40,791 bases of DNA from Psychrobacter pasteurii (GCF_900162815.1 NZ_FUGD01000037.1:1-40791); one strand, 5' to 3'; numbered from the stretch's first letter, positions 9,285 to 18,713 are shown. Numbers and translations are program-made. The notes: generated by a model from the letters alone, not told the origin.

Positions 9285-10427
9285 ATGTCAAAGCAACAAC
9301 AGTATCGATTTTCTCGACAAACCCATCATTTTGGCCGAGACGATAGCATTAGTATCTGGGAACGCATTCACATTGACCCCTGGCTAATGCTACTTCTGCT
9401 CACCTTGAGTTTTATTGGTCTGGCTATTTTATACAGTGCCTCAACTCAAGATGTGTCCATGGTTATTCGCCAGTCTGTCAGCTACTTGCTAGGCTTCACC
9501 ATCATGATTGGCATGGCTCAGATTCCCCCTGGTGTCTATCGAAACTTCACCCCGTTTTTTTATATTATCGGTCTATTTTCATTGGTATTGGTAGAGCTGA
9601 TTGGTGAAGTGCGTATGGGGGCACAGCGTTGGATTGATATTCCAGGATTTGGTAGTGTTCAGCCCTCTGAATTCTTAAAGCTTGGGCTGCCCATGATGTG
9701 TGCTTGGTATCTGTCTAGACGAGACTTGCCGCCCAACCTTATCACGGTAATCTCAACTCTGGCCATCATTATTTTGCCGGTATTACTCATTGCCAAACAG
9801 CCTGACTTGGGCACCTCGCTATTGGTGGCTGCCAGCGGAATATTCGTGTTGTTTTTGGCAGGATTGCCTTGGTGGATGATTGGCTCAGCTGTGGCTATGA
9901 TGATTCCCACAGTATGGGTTGGCTGGACCTTTTTGATGCGTGACTATCAAAAACAGCGGGTATTAACCTTATTTAATCCAGAAGCTGACTTGTTAGGTGC
10001 CGGCTGGAACATCACTCAGTCAAAGACAGCCATTGGCTCTGGTGGACTCACTGGTAAAGGCTACTTAGAAGGCACACAGTCACACCTACACTTCCTTCCT
10101 GAAGGCCATACCGACTTTATTATCGCGGCTTTCTCTGAAGAGTTTGGCTTATTAGGCGTGAGCGTCCTGATGTTTATTTACTCTTGTATTTTGATACGCT
10201 GCTTATATATCGCAGCCATTCACGTTGACACCTTTGGTAGATTATTGGCCGGTGCTATTGCCATGTCTTTCTTTGTCTACATCTTTGTCAATATTGGTAT
10301 GGTAGGCGGTATTCTACCTGTGGTTGGGGTTCCGCTACCTCTGGTGAGCTATGGGGGAACGGCAATTATCACTTTAATGGCAGGCTTCGGGCTACTTATG
10401 TCTATATACACTCATAACACTCGATAA
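9285..10427 (+). CDS. rodA: Peptidoglycan glycosyltransferase RodA (SEDS family)
   Basis: The 380-residue integral membrane protein has about ten transmembrane helices after a cytoplasmic leader of about 30 residues. SEDS signatures are present: QPSEFLKLG, KQPDLGTSLL, the extracellular loop WNITQSKTAIGSGGLTGKG, LPEGHTDFI, and the C-terminal GGILPVVGVPLPLVSYGGTA. The last is shared by RodA and FtsW, while length and the short tail favour RodA. It polymerises lipid II during cell elongation with a class B PBP, whose gene is not adjacent here. The leader is longer than in E. coli RodA (370 residues). No clear ribosome site precedes the ATG. A strong terminator follows. Confidence 0.94.
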   Translation: MSKQQQYRFSRQTHHFGRDDSISIWERIHIDPWLMLLLLTLSFIGLAILYSASTQDVSMVIRQSVSYLLGFTIMIGMAQIPPGVYRNFTPFFYIIGLFSLVLVELIGEVRMGAQRWIDIPGFGSVQPSEFLKLGLPMMCAWYLSRRDLPPNLITVISTLAIIILPVLLIAKQPDLGTSLLVAASGIFVLFLAGLPWWMIGSAVAMMIPTVWVGWTFLMRDYQKQRVLTLFNPEADLLGAGWNITQSKTAIGSGGLTGKGYLEGTQSHLHFLPEGHTDFIIAAFSEEFGLLGVSVLMFIYSCILIRCLYIAAIHVDTFGRLLAGAIAMSFFVYIFVNIGMVGGILPVVGVPLPLVSYGGTAIITLMAGFGLLMSIYTHNTR

Positions 10428-10506
10428 GTCATTAAGATTCAGTAACTTAACCTCCAATCATTCAGCCACTCAGTCACACTGACAGTCCCCATAACTTTGT
10501 CTATTC

Positions 10507-10543
10507 AACTCCTATCCCAAATCTTTTGGATAGGAGTTTTTTT
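10507..10543 (+). terminator. Intrinsic terminator after rodA
   Basis: The stem AACTCCTATCC / GGATAGGAGTT with a 10-base loop is followed by a run of seven T, about 80 bp after the rodA stop. Confidence 0.9.
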
Positions 10544-10676
10544 ATATAGTCTTTGTAAGTTTTACATCCATTATTAGCGACACTCTTTGTCGTATAGAAT
10601 CTGACTGACCCCTTAATCCATAGGTCTGACCCTTATATTTGTTATCATAACTTTCTATAGTTAATAGGATAAAAAT

Positions 10677-11945
10677 ATGGGTTCAATTAATTATGAAAGG
10701 TTACAAGGCAAATTAAATATTTTGGCAGATGCTGCTAAATATGATGTGTCTTGCTCCTCTTCTGGCAGTACTCGAAAGAACCAAGGAGGCAGTCTAGGCG
10801 ATGCTTCTAAATCAGGGATTTGTCACAGCTACACCGAAGATGGTCGCTGTGTCAGCTTACTGAAAATACTTCTAACCAATCACTGCATCTACGACTGTGC
10901 CTACTGCACCTCAAGACGCAGTAATGATACGCCTCGAGCTGCCTTTAGTGTCGAAGAGGTGGTTGAATTAACCATGCAATTTTATCGCCGCAACTATATT
11001 GAAGGGCTGTTTTTAAGCTCAGGTATTTTTAAAGATGGTGACCATACCATGGAGCGTCTGGTCGAAGTGGCTAAGCTGCTGCGTACTCGAGAAGGCTTTA
11101 ATGGTTACATTCATCTAAAGACCATTCCAGGGGCAAGCAAAGAGCTGCTGCATCAAGCCGGCTTATACGCAGACCGTCTAAGCGCCAATATCGAGATACC
11201 CACTAAGTCTGGGCTTGCCTTATTGGCCCCAGAAAAAAGCCATGAACAGCTCCAAGCTCCGCTGCAAACCGTAAAAGAAGAAATCATTACTATCAAAGAC
11301 AGCCGTAAGAAGCACAAGTCAGCACCAAAATTCACCCCTGCGGGTCAGACCAGTCAAATGATTGTTGGTGCCAGTAACGAAACTGACTTGCAGGTAATAC
11401 AGCTTTCTAATCACTTTTACAAAAAATACGATCTTAAACGTGTCTATTATTCTGGCTATGTCCCCATGTTAGAGGACAGCCGCTTGCCAGCTATTGGTAC
11501 GCCTGTGCCTATGGTTCGTGAAAATCGTCTGTATCAGGCTGACTGGTTAATGCGCTTTTATGGCTTTGGGGCTCATGAAATCTTAGATCCAGACGATCCC
11601 TTCTTAGATTTGGAGTGTGACCCTAAGCTGGCTTGGGCGATTCGGCATCGTGAGCATTTCCCCGTTAATATTCAAACCGCGCCGTACGAAGTTATTGTCC
11701 GAGTTCCCGGTATTGGCGTCAAAACCGCTAAAAAGATTGTCAAAGCCAGACGCTTTAATCAAATAACTCTTGAGCATCTAAAAAAGATGGGCGCAGCAGG
11801 CAATCGTGCTAAGTACTTTATTGCTACCACTGGCAAAAACGAACACCTAGCTCATTTAACTCGAGACAACTTTAGGCAGTATGTCTTAGCCCAAACTCAA
11901 ACCAAGTTCAAAGACCAACGCAGTGGTCAGCTTGCTCTGTTTTAA
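10677..11945 (+). CDS. Putative DNA modification/repair radical SAM protein (TIGR03916-like)
   Basis: The 422-residue protein has the radical SAM iron-sulfur motif CIYDCAYC (Cys70, Cys74, Cys77) after a conserved lead-in, CVSLLKILLTNH. A TIM-barrel-like middle section follows, and then a C-terminal helix-hairpin-helix DNA-binding motif (VPGIGVKTAKKIVKARRF). Two further cysteines near residues 57 and 65 precede the cluster. This architecture matches the family that is genetically linked to uracil-DNA glycosylase-like proteins. The reaction is unknown; action on DNA is inferred from the HhH motif and from family linkage. The ATG is preceded by AGGATAAAAAT. The TIGR03915-type partner starts 34 bp downstream, so the two very likely form an operon. 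Confidence 0.9.
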   Translation: MGSINYERLQGKLNILADAAKYDVSCSSSGSTRKNQGGSLGDASKSGICHSYTEDGRCVSLLKILLTNHCIYDCAYCTSRRSNDTPRAAFSVEEVVELTMQFYRRNYIEGLFLSSGIFKDGDHTMERLVEVAKLLRTREGFNGYIHLKTIPGASKELLHQAGLYADRLSANIEIPTKSGLALLAPEKSHEQLQAPLQTVKEEIITIKDSRKKHKSAPKFTPAGQTSQMIVGASNETDLQVIQLSNHFYKKYDLKRVYYSGYVPMLEDSRLPAIGTPVPMVRENRLYQADWLMRFYGFGAHEILDPDDPFLDLECDPKLAWAIRHREHFPVNIQTAPYEVIVRVPGIGVKTAKKIVKARRFNQITLEHLKKMGAAGNRAKYFIATTGKNEHLAHLTRDNFRQYVLAQTQTKFKDQRSGQLALF

Positions 11946-11979
11946 CGGCAATTCCTATTAAACGAGCAGCCAAACTTGA

Positions 11980-12858
11980 ATGATAAAGTTGAACAAACCA
12001 ATGTCACAATCCAGCGCGCCCGCAGTAACTCCACCGACCCTCATTGTCTATGAATCTAGCTTTGAGGGTTGGCTGAGTGCTGTATTTTACGTTTACGAGC
12101 AGAAGCTGCAAAATCAGCCGTACTTAAAGCTGGTAGACAGTAGTGATTATCAGCCCTCTTTGATTGATACCGCTACTTATGTCGCTACCGATGATGATAA
12201 AGCTCAAAGAGTGCTCACCAAATTAAATACTTTATTGGGCCGGTCAGGGATGCGACAACTACTTTGGGGCTTTTTGTCTGAAAAGCCTGAAATTGGGAGC
12301 ACCTTATTTCAGGTCGTCAAATACGCCCTAGACTACCCCAATCGCCAGGTGTTACAAGATTTAGGTAACCTAGCGGTTCTAGAATTGGCACAAACCGTTA
12401 AGTCCGTAGGGCGCGAAAAGCATCGCATGGAAGCTTTTGTACGTTTTGAGCATACTACCGAAGACATTTATTTTGCCCGAGTAGAGCCTGACTTTAATGT
12501 CTTGCCCTTAATTGGCGAGCATTTTCGCCAACGTTATCAGGATCAGCAATGGGCTATCTATGATATCAAGCGTGGCTATGGTATTTTTTATGATCAATCC
12601 AAAGCAATAAATAACAAGCCAGCAGAACTACAAACCATAGTCGATGTGGCAGATGAAGTGTTATTAAATCCCAGTAGCTTACATAGCGAGCGGGAAAAAC
12701 AATATCAAAAGTTCTGGCAAGGCTATTTTGCCAATGTTAATATCAAAGAGCGTAAGAACCCTCGCTTACACAGACAGTATCTGCCCCAGCGTTATTGGAA
12801 ATACTTAACTGAAAAACAAGTCCTGCCCAATGCTGAGCATCTTAATCAATCACGCTAA
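11980..12858 (+). CDS. TIGR03915/DUF4130-type probable DNA metabolism protein, without UDG domain
   Basis: The 292-residue soluble protein shows the family pattern: an N-terminal YESSFEGWLSAVFYVYEQK block, a central HRMEAFVRFEH segment, and QQWAIYDIKRGYGIFYD. The C-terminal segment RKNPRLHRQYLPQRYWKYLTE ends with the usual Leu-Pro-x-Arg-Tyr-Trp block. In many proteobacteria this domain is fused to, or followed by, a UdgX-like uracil-DNA glycosylase domain; here the protein stops after the DUF4130 part and the next gene is unrelated. A second ATG at 12001 (MSQSSAP) could be the true start, as neither has a clear ribosome site. It follows the radical SAM gene by 34 bp and presumably works with it on DNA. 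The biochemical role is unknown. Confidence 0.88.
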   Translation: MIKLNKPMSQSSAPAVTPPTLIVYESSFEGWLSAVFYVYEQKLQNQPYLKLVDSSDYQPSLIDTATYVATDDDKAQRVLTKLNTLLGRSGMRQLLWGFLSEKPEIGSTLFQVVKYALDYPNRQVLQDLGNLAVLELAQTVKSVGREKHRMEAFVRFEHTTEDIYFARVEPDFNVLPLIGEHFRQRYQDQQWAIYDIKRGYGIFYDQSKAINNKPAELQTIVDVADEVLLNPSSLHSEREKQYQKFWQGYFANVNIKERKNPRLHRQYLPQRYWKYLTEKQVLPNAEHLNQSR

Positions 12859-12970
12859 TTGTAAAGCCTACGTAAATTTAACAGGCACCTTGTTTTTTAG
12901 TTCATTTTCACTGACAATGTGCTCAATTCATTGATTGCCTTGTCACCCATTAATCTGCCCAGTTGCTATT

Positions 12971-14164
12971 ATGAAAGTCATGCGCCTGCTCTCCTCTTTA
13001 AAGCACGACGAATCCGAGCGCGGAATTTTTCATCTTGGGCGGGCTTTGGTCAAACGTGGTCACACCTCAATTATTGTCTCATCAGCCGACACCGATCATG
13101 AGCTGGTCAAACGTCTGGAGCGGGATGGCAATATCTATCATCAGTTATCTCTTGAGAAGAAATCTTGGCTGTCTCTACGCCAGATTTGGCCATTACGCCA
13201 CCTTATCGAAAAGCATCAGCCAGATATTATTCATATCCACTCTCGTACGCCTGCTTGGATTCTGCACTGGGCACTTAGACGTGCCAAAGTAGCCCGCAAA
13301 CCCAAACTGGTTGCTACCATGTATGGCTTTTATCCTCTAAACAGTTATGCGCGAGCCCTACTTAACGTCGACTGTCTGATTACCGTCTCTGATAGCGTGA
13401 GTGATTATTTATCAAAAGGCTTAAAGGAAGTTAAAAATCCGCCTCGCTCCATCATTCGTATTTATCGCGGCGTAGATACCCGTAACTTTCCTTATCGCTA
13501 TAATCCTTCCGTATATTGGATTCATAGAACTTTTGCTGAATACCCGGAGCTTGAGCACAAAAAATGGTTGCTGTTCCCCACAGTAATAGGTCAAGAGTAT
13601 GGGCAAGAGTGGCTAATCGACATCTTGGGCAACTTAAGTGAAGACTTCCCTAACTTACATATCATTATTATGGATGATGACTCACGCCGCGATGTGGTGC
13701 ATGAAGAATTCATGCAACGAATCAATGCCTTAGAGTTAAGAGATAAGTTTACTTTTATTGGTACCAAGCACAATGATATGCGTGAATGGTTGGCGGCTTC
13801 AAACTTGGTACTAGGCTTAGCCAATCAGCCTGAATCTATTGGTATTAATGTCCTCCAGGCCATTCATTTGGGTACGCCTGTGGTAGGCTGGAATAAAGCA
13901 GCTTTTAATGAGATTTTAAAACCGCTTTATCCGCAAGGTTTGGTAAAAGAAGATACCGCCTACGCTTTATGCAAAATTATCCGTATTCAATTAGAAAACG
14001 CCATGCGCCCCCAAATTACTGATAAATTCACCATGCAGCAAATGATTGATGAGACCTTAGAGGTTTATAAATCTTTATCTGAAAGTGACGCATCAAAGCC
14101 TTTAGAGCCTGCTGTAAAAAGCAGGTCGACGCAAAAAGAAGAGTCTTTGAAAATCAAAAGGTGA
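12971..14164 (+). CDS. Glycosyltransferase family 4 protein (envelope glycan type)
   Basis: With the ATG at 12971 the protein is 397 residues; an upstream TTG at 12935 gives an unlikely leader. The N-terminal domain has the GT4 lead (MRLLSSLKHDESERGIFHLGRALVKRGH), a DIIHIHSRTPAWILHW segment, and LITVSDSVSDYL at the domain junction. The C-terminal donor-binding domain has FIGTKHNDMREWLAASNLVLGL and PESIGINVLQAIHLGTPVVGW. The usual E-x7-E motif reads E-x7-Q here, a modest deviation. Related proteins add sugars to lipopolysaccharide or capsule using NDP-sugars on the cytoplasmic side. The acceptor is unknown. The 35-residue tail is polar and charged. It may be read from the same transcript as the two DNA-related genes upstream (112-bp gap), and it ends at a good terminator. 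Confidence 0.85.
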   Translation: MKVMRLLSSLKHDESERGIFHLGRALVKRGHTSIIVSSADTDHELVKRLERDGNIYHQLSLEKKSWLSLRQIWPLRHLIEKHQPDIIHIHSRTPAWILHWALRRAKVARKPKLVATMYGFYPLNSYARALLNVDCLITVSDSVSDYLSKGLKEVKNPPRSIIRIYRGVDTRNFPYRYNPSVYWIHRTFAEYPELEHKKWLLFPTVIGQEYGQEWLIDILGNLSEDFPNLHIIIMDDDSRRDVVHEEFMQRINALELRDKFTFIGTKHNDMREWLAASNLVLGLANQPESIGINVLQAIHLGTPVVGWNKAAFNEILKPLYPQGLVKEDTAYALCKIIRIQLENAMRPQITDKFTMQQMIDETLEVYKSLSESDASKPLEPAVKSRSTQKEESLKIKR

Positions 14165-14490
14165 AAAACAAAAAAGAAAAAACCCAAGTCTAGGGCAGAG
14201 ACTTGGGTTTTGGGGCGCTATTTAACTCTTATTATTATTATTTTCCTTCCGGCTAATCCTTAGCCAAACTTCTACGTAAACTTGATACGATTTAATCTAC
14301 AGGGCAATAGATCAACTCATCTCTGCTGCAAATCCTAACAGCTCGTCTACGTAAATCAACCAACACCGCTATCCATGCCATCCTTGTGTTGATGAGCCCA
14401 TTGTATGCTGTTGTCGGGGTGCTGCCTAGCAGGCAAAAGCCCATTTTCACGTAAGCAAATGCTTACATCGATAAAAGGGCTGATGGCCCC
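14165..14490. other. 326-bp convergent intergenic region
   Basis: Apart from the terminator at 14179-14211, it holds a short ATT microsatellite near 14229-14242 and a 7-bp palindrome, GTAAGCA-AA-TGCTTAC (14451-14466). A GC-rich hairpin at about 14471-14493 overlaps the stop codon of the minus-strand gene, has TTTTAT after it on that strand, and may terminate that gene. No gene is seen. Confidence 0.5.
14179..14211 (+). terminator. Intrinsic terminator after the glycosyltransferase gene
   Basis: The stem AAAACCCAAGTCT / AGACTTGGGTTTT (13 bp, loop of about 7 bases) lies just after the stop codon at 14164. A-rich and T-rich flanks could let it work in both directions. Confidence 0.88.
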
Positions 14491-15660
14491 TTATCTGACA
14501 ACTGTGTGTTTGCCACCAGCTACTTCGTTCAGCTCCTCTTGTTGCTGTTCAGCGGCAGCTTCGGCATGCTCTTGAGACAAGCGCTCGCCTTCTTCTTTAC
14601 CCTCTTCTATTTTGGCTTCCGTGTCTATTTTATCCTTCACGCTGGCTTCAGTGGCGTTCTCTTCTTGTTCTGCAGTAGCACAGGCCTCATATTGCAAAGT
14701 CGTCATAACTGGGAAGTGGTCTGAGCCTATAGAAGGTAAGCGCTCAATATTTACTAAAGTAAAACAAGGGCTATGGAAGATATGATCTAACGCCCAGCGT
14801 AAAAAAGGAAAGTTAACATGGAAGGTGTTGATAAAAAACCGGCCAATGCGGGGGTCTAATAATCCTGAAATCCGCTGGAACATAAGCGTTGTTTTTGACC
14901 AAGCCACATCGTTTAAGTCACCGGCTAAAATAGCGGTTTGATTATTTTCATTAATATGTCTACCTACCATTAATAGCTCAGCATCACGGGTGGTCGATTT
15001 ATCCGCCTCTGTTGGGCTTGGTGGCATAGGATGTAGGCAATAAAGCCAAATAACCTCATCGTTGGGCAGTCGTAGCTGAGTATGTATCGAGGGAATATCG
15101 TCAATCAATAAGTATTTGACCTCAGGATCAATCAGCTCAAGCTTCGAATATAGATGCATGCCGTATAAGTTATCTAAAGGCACTTTGACATTATAAGGAT
15201 AGTCCGGCTCGATAACGCTTAGTGCATCTTGCCATTTTTGATCCGACTCTAGGGTGATTAGAATATCCGGATTTTTTTGCTGCACTAAATCTACTAAGGC
15301 CTGAGTATTGTCATTGGGCGTCAATACGTTCGATACCATTAATTTTATCTGCACCGCATCAGGTATCGGTAAAGCTTGGCGCACCTCTTTTTTCCACAGT
15401 CGGGTATAAGGCAAGACCATACGTAATTGCAGCCCTACCGCCCCTATCAAGGCAAGCAGCAGTACCACATCCCAACTTTCCCACTGTGGCGCCAATACCA
15501 ATAAGCCGACAAGACTGACCAATCCAATGACTAAGATTTGTATCCTTGGAAAGTCAACACCCCTTATCCACCAATGATCTAAAGGCAATAACCCCCATAC
15601 ACTGACGAAGACCACCAAGCCTGCCAGTATTTGGAAGATAAAATAGAGTGTATCGAACAT
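14491..15660 (-). CDS. Membrane-anchored endonuclease/exonuclease/phosphatase family protein
   Basis: The 389-residue protein starts with three transmembrane helices (residues about 1-85), followed by an EEP (DNase I-like) catalytic domain. Its key blocks are LMVSNVLTPN (Asn), ILITLESD (Glu), LYCLHPMPPSP (His), ILAGDLNDVAW (Asp and Asn), LDHIFHSP (Asp) and IGSDHFPVMTTL (final Asp-His pair). All expected catalytic residues are visible. By analogy with similar three-helix EEP proteins the domain should face the periplasm; the substrate is unknown. The last 65 residues are a low-complexity, highly acidic, Glu/Ala/Gln-rich tail, probably helical, which is unusual for the family. The gene is alone on this strand, convergent with the glycosyltransferase and divergent from asd. 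Confidence 0.88.
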   Translation of the reverse strand: MFDTLYFIFQILAGLVVFVSVWGLLPLDHWWIRGVDFPRIQILVIGLVSLVGLLVLAPQWESWDVVLLLALIGAVGLQLRMVLPYTRLWKKEVRQALPIPDAVQIKLMVSNVLTPNDNTQALVDLVQQKNPDILITLESDQKWQDALSVIEPDYPYNVKVPLDNLYGMHLYSKLELIDPEVKYLLIDDIPSIHTQLRLPNDEVIWLYCLHPMPPSPTEADKSTTRDAELLMVGRHINENNQTAILAGDLNDVAWSKTTLMFQRISGLLDPRIGRFFINTFHVNFPFLRWALDHIFHSPCFTLVNIERLPSIGSDHFPVMTTLQYEACATAEQEENATEASVKDKIDTEAKIEEGKEEGERLSQEHAEAAAEQQQEELNEVAGGKHTVVR

Positions 15661-16080
15661 AAACCACCAATTTTAAAAAATAAATTTTTAGTAAAAAAGA
15701 AGAATCCCTTATAAGGAGAATTAAACTGATATAGTCACAAAGTACAGCCACAAAGCGATAAAAATAATTATCGCTTTAAGTCAGCACAATAATACAGAAA
15801 TTCTAACCAATATATAAACAAATTGGTAAATATAGTTCTATCATATAATTTATAACAAAAAAATTGTTAAAAATTAAAGGCCAACTCTTGCAATTTAACT
15901 CATATCAAGGCAATGTAAACGGTTGCGTATTAGAAGTTTGTTGCCCCCAATAAGCAGCAAAGGATAAAAATACGGCAAATTCAGATACAGCGTCGGTTGT
16001 TTATTTAGGGCTAGGCTTATCTGGGCTTAACGTTATTAATCTAACAAATAATTTTAGCTAGATACACAAAGGATATATTC
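15661..16080. other. 420-bp divergent intergenic region upstream of asd
   Basis: It is A+T-rich, with no credible ORF. A perfect 10-bp inverted repeat, AAAGCGATAA-AAATAA-TTATCGCTTT (15752-15777), stands out; it lacks a long T-run. A shorter palindrome, CCTTATAAGG, lies near 15708. No lysine riboswitch pattern was recognised ahead of asd. The asd ribosome site, AAAGGATATATTC, is at the right end. Confidence 0.5.
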
Positions 16081-17226
16081 ATGAGTCAATTAAAAGTGGG
16101 TCTTGTTGGATGGCGTGGCATGGTAGGTTCTGTGCTAATGCAGCGTATGGTAGAAGAGAATGATTTCGCTAATATCACACCTATTTTCTTTTCAACCAGT
16201 AATGCTGGTGGCGATGCCCCTACCTTTGAGGGCATTAAACACACTGAAGCCAGTGCCAAGTTAAAAGATGCTCATGATATTGAAGCACTAAGCAACTGTG
16301 ATGTGATTATCACCTGTCAAGGCGGCGACTATACCACAGCCGTCCATGGCCCATTACGTGACTCTGGATGGACAGGGTATTGGGTAGATGCAGCCAGTAG
16401 CTTACGCATGGAAGACAATAGTGTCATCGTTTTAGACCCAGTAAACCGCTCCGTTATCGACAGTGCTCTACAAAACGGCACCAAAGACTTTATCGGTGGC
16501 AACTGTACCGTCTCGTTAATGCTTATGGCCATCGGTGAGCTATTTAACCGCGGCTGGGTTGAGTGGGTATCGGCCATGACTTATCAGGCGGCCAGTGGCT
16601 CAGGTGCCAACAATATGCGTGAATTAATCAGCGGCATGGGCATGTTACGTGATGCGGTAGCTGATGAATTAGCTGACCCAGCGAGTGCTATTTTGGCCAT
16701 CGATAAAAAAATTGCTGAAACTCAGCGCAGTGGCGATTTCCCAACCCAATACTTCGGTGTGCCTTTAGCAGGAAGCTTAATTCCTTATATCGATAGCCAG
16801 CTTGAAAACAAACAATCTCGTGAAGAGTGGAAAGGCGGCGTTGAAACCAACAAAATCTTGAACAATGAGGGCGATAGCATCATTCCTATTGATGGCTTAT
16901 GCGTACGCGTGGGCTCTATGCGCTGTCATGCTCAAGGCTTAACCATTAAGCTTAAAAAAGACATTCCTTTAGAGGAAATCGAAGCGGCCCTAAAAAATAG
17001 CGGAAATCAGTGGTTAGATCTAGTAGAAGACGATAAAGAAGCCACCATGCAGCGTCTAACTCCTGTGGCAGTAACAGGAACGCTAACTGTTGCCCTAGGA
17101 CGCTTACGTAAGCTAAATATGGGCCCTGAGTACCTAGGTGCCTTTACTGTTGGTGACCAGCTATTATGGGGCGCAGCAGAGCCATTACGCCGCATGCTAA
17201 ACATCATCCAGCAGTCTAATGCGTAA
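16081..17226 (+). CDS. asd: Aspartate-semialdehyde dehydrogenase
   Basis: The 381-residue enzyme reduces aspartyl-4-phosphate to aspartate-4-semialdehyde with NADPH. This is the branch point for lysine, diaminopimelate, methionine and threonine synthesis. The NADP site [18 protein letters not shown] is at residues about 6-23, and the catalytic cysteine is in GGNCTVSLM (Cys142). The downstream blocks [16 protein letters not shown] and the substrate-binding R-x-G-x-x-R-x-H segment [12 protein letters not shown] are intact. The length matches the gammaproteobacterial type (E. coli 367). The ATG has a good AAGGA site 8 bases upstream. It is monocistronic, with a strong terminator after it. Confidence 0.97.
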   Translation: MSQLKVGLVGWRGMVGSVLMQRMVEENDFANITPIFFSTSNAGGDAPTFEGIKHTEASAKLKDAHDIEALSNCDVIITCQGGDYTTAVHGPLRDSGWTGYWVDAASSLRMEDNSVIVLDPVNRSVIDSALQNGTKDFIGGNCTVSLMLMAIGELFNRGWVEWVSAMTYQAASGSGANNMRELISGMGMLRDAVADELADPASAILAIDKKIAETQRSGDFPTQYFGVPLAGSLIPYIDSQLENKQSREEWKGGVETNKILNNEGDSIIPIDGLCVRVGSMRCHAQGLTIKLKKDIPLEEIEAALKNSGNQWLDLVEDDKEATMQRLTPVAVTGTLTVALGRLRKLNMGPEYLGAFTVGDQLLWGAAEPLRRMLNIIQQSNA

Positions 17227-17293
17227 TTGTCTGTCCTAGTCAGTCTATCCGTTAATATCTAACTTGTTAATTAATTGATTGATAGATAGATAA

Positions 17294-17326
17294 AAAAACC
17301 CCCAACTAATAAGTTGGGGGTTTTTA
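17294..17326. terminator. Bidirectional terminator between asd and the symporter gene
   Basis: The stem AAACCCCCAACT / AGTTGGGGGTTT has a 4-base loop (AATA), A-runs before it and T-runs after it. It lies between convergent genes. Confidence 0.93.
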
Positions 17327-17351
17327 TTTTAGCTTAAGATTGGTTTACAGC

Positions 17352-18713
17352 TTAACCTAGAAGAGTGGTAATAAAGACGATAACTACGCCGATAGGTGCC
17401 ACAAACTTAGCAATTAACTGCCACAGTGACCAACCGCCACCTGACAAGCCAAGCTCTTGACGCACGCTTTCTTGATTCATTACCCAGCCTGCAAACACAA
17501 TGGCTGCTAAACCTGCGATAGGCAACATGAACTTACTGGTTAACTTATCTAAGAAATCAAAGATATTGTTACCGAAAATCATAACCTCTGACCACATATT
17601 GAATGACAATAGCGCCGCCACACCCAATAACCAAATAGCAATACTGGCCACCACAACGGCAGTCGTACGGCTCATTGACGTACGCTCTTCTAAGAACTCA
17701 ATAGAAGGCTCAATTAATGAGATTGATGAGGTTAAGGCAGCAAAGGTGATTAATAAGAAGAACAAAGCTCCTAATATCGCACCTGCCGTCATACTACCAA
17801 AAGCAATCGGTAAGCTGACAAAGATTAGGCCAGGTCCCGCAGCAGGGTCCATACCATGACTAAAGATAATTGGGAAAATAGCCAAACCAGCAGCAAGAGC
17901 AATGACGGTATCAAGAATAACCACAGTACGTGCCATGCTTAATAGACTGATGTCCTTACCTAAGTAGGAACCATAAGTTACCATGATGCCCATACCCAAT
18001 GATAAGGTAAAGAAGGCGTGTCCTAGTGCAGACAGATAAATATCTGAAGCGCCTTCACCAAATAGCTTGGTCACATCTGGGGCGAATAAGTAACTCAATG
18101 CTTCACCAAAGCCACCGTTGAATAAGTTATAACCAACGATTACTAATAAAATAATGGCCAATAATGGGATCATTACTTTAGCGGCTCTTTCAATACCCCC
18201 AGTTACCCCAAGGGCCACAATGCCCGCTGTGATAATCATGAATAATGTGTGCCAAATGGTTAACGTAGTTGGAGAAGCCAACATGGTGTTGAACACCCCT
18301 TCTACCGCTGCCCCATCTAAACCATTAAACTGACCAGAAGCCAGCTTGGTCATATAATTTAAAGCCCAGCCCCCAATAACACTATAGAAAGATAGAATTA
18401 GGAATGCGCCTAAAATTCCGACCACACCCACAATCGCCCAATTGCGACTCTTTCCCTCTGAAGCAGCTACAGTAGCATATGAGTCCATCGGGTTACGTTG
18501 ACCACGACGACCAATCATCCACTCTGCTATCAAGATTGGGAAGCCAATTAAAGCAATACACACCAGATAGGCCAGTACGAAAGCGGATCCTCCACTTTCA
18601 CCAACCATATATGGGAACTTCCAAATATTACCTAAACCCACAGCAGAACCAACGGCGGCCATAATAAAGCCGACACGAGATCCCCATTGAGCGTGATGCT
18701 GTTTGTTTGACAT
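17352..18713 (-). CDS. Sodium-dependent transporter, neurotransmitter:sodium symporter (NSS/SNF) family
   Basis: From the ATG at 18713 the protein is 453 residues. That start is set by a GGAGG site 6 bases upstream; the TTG at 18734 would overlap it. It has 11-12 transmembrane helices in the LeuT fold. The helix-1 signature GSAVGLGNIWKFPYMVGESGG contains the unwound sodium- and substrate-binding segment. The helix-6 region ALGHAFFTLSLGMGIMVTYGSY and the TSSISLIEPSIEFLEE block of helix 8 are also present. The family takes up amino acids or related amines with Na+; the substrate cannot be assigned. The gene stands alone between asd and the lpxA end of the envelope cluster. Confidence 0.93.
   Translation of the reverse strand: MSNKQHHAQWGSRVGFIMAAVGSAVGLGNIWKFPYMVGESGGSAFVLAYLVCIALIGFPILIAEWMIGRRGQRNPMDSYATVAASEGKSRNWAIVGVVGILGAFLILSFYSVIGGWALNYMTKLASGQFNGLDGAAVEGVFNTMLASPTTLTIWHTLFMIITAGIVALGVTGGIERAAKVMIPLLAIILLVIVGYNLFNGGFGEALSYLFAPDVTKLFGEGASDIYLSALGHAFFTLSLGMGIMVTYGSYLGKDISLLSMARTVVILDTVIALAAGLAIFPIIFSHGMDPAAGPGLIFVSLPIAFGSMTAGAILGALFFLLITFAALTSSISLIEPSIEFLEERTSMSRTTAVVVASIAIWLLGVAALLSFNMWSEVMIFGNNIFDFLDKLTSKFMLPIAGLAAIVFAGWVMNQESVRQELGLSGGGWSLWQLIAKFVAPIGVVIVFITTLLG

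Noticed and set aside
14506..14724. Hydrophobic plus-strand ORF over the EEP gene tail
   Set aside because: It is the antisense reading of the Glu/Gln-rich tail, which gives Leu/Phe-rich codons; no start support.
15661..16080. Lysine riboswitch ahead of asd
   Set aside because: The conserved core sequences and multi-stem layout are not visible; only one simple inverted repeat is present.
17500..17859. 119-codon ORF antisense to the NSS transporter
   Set aside because: Antisense shadow of a clearly coding membrane protein gene.
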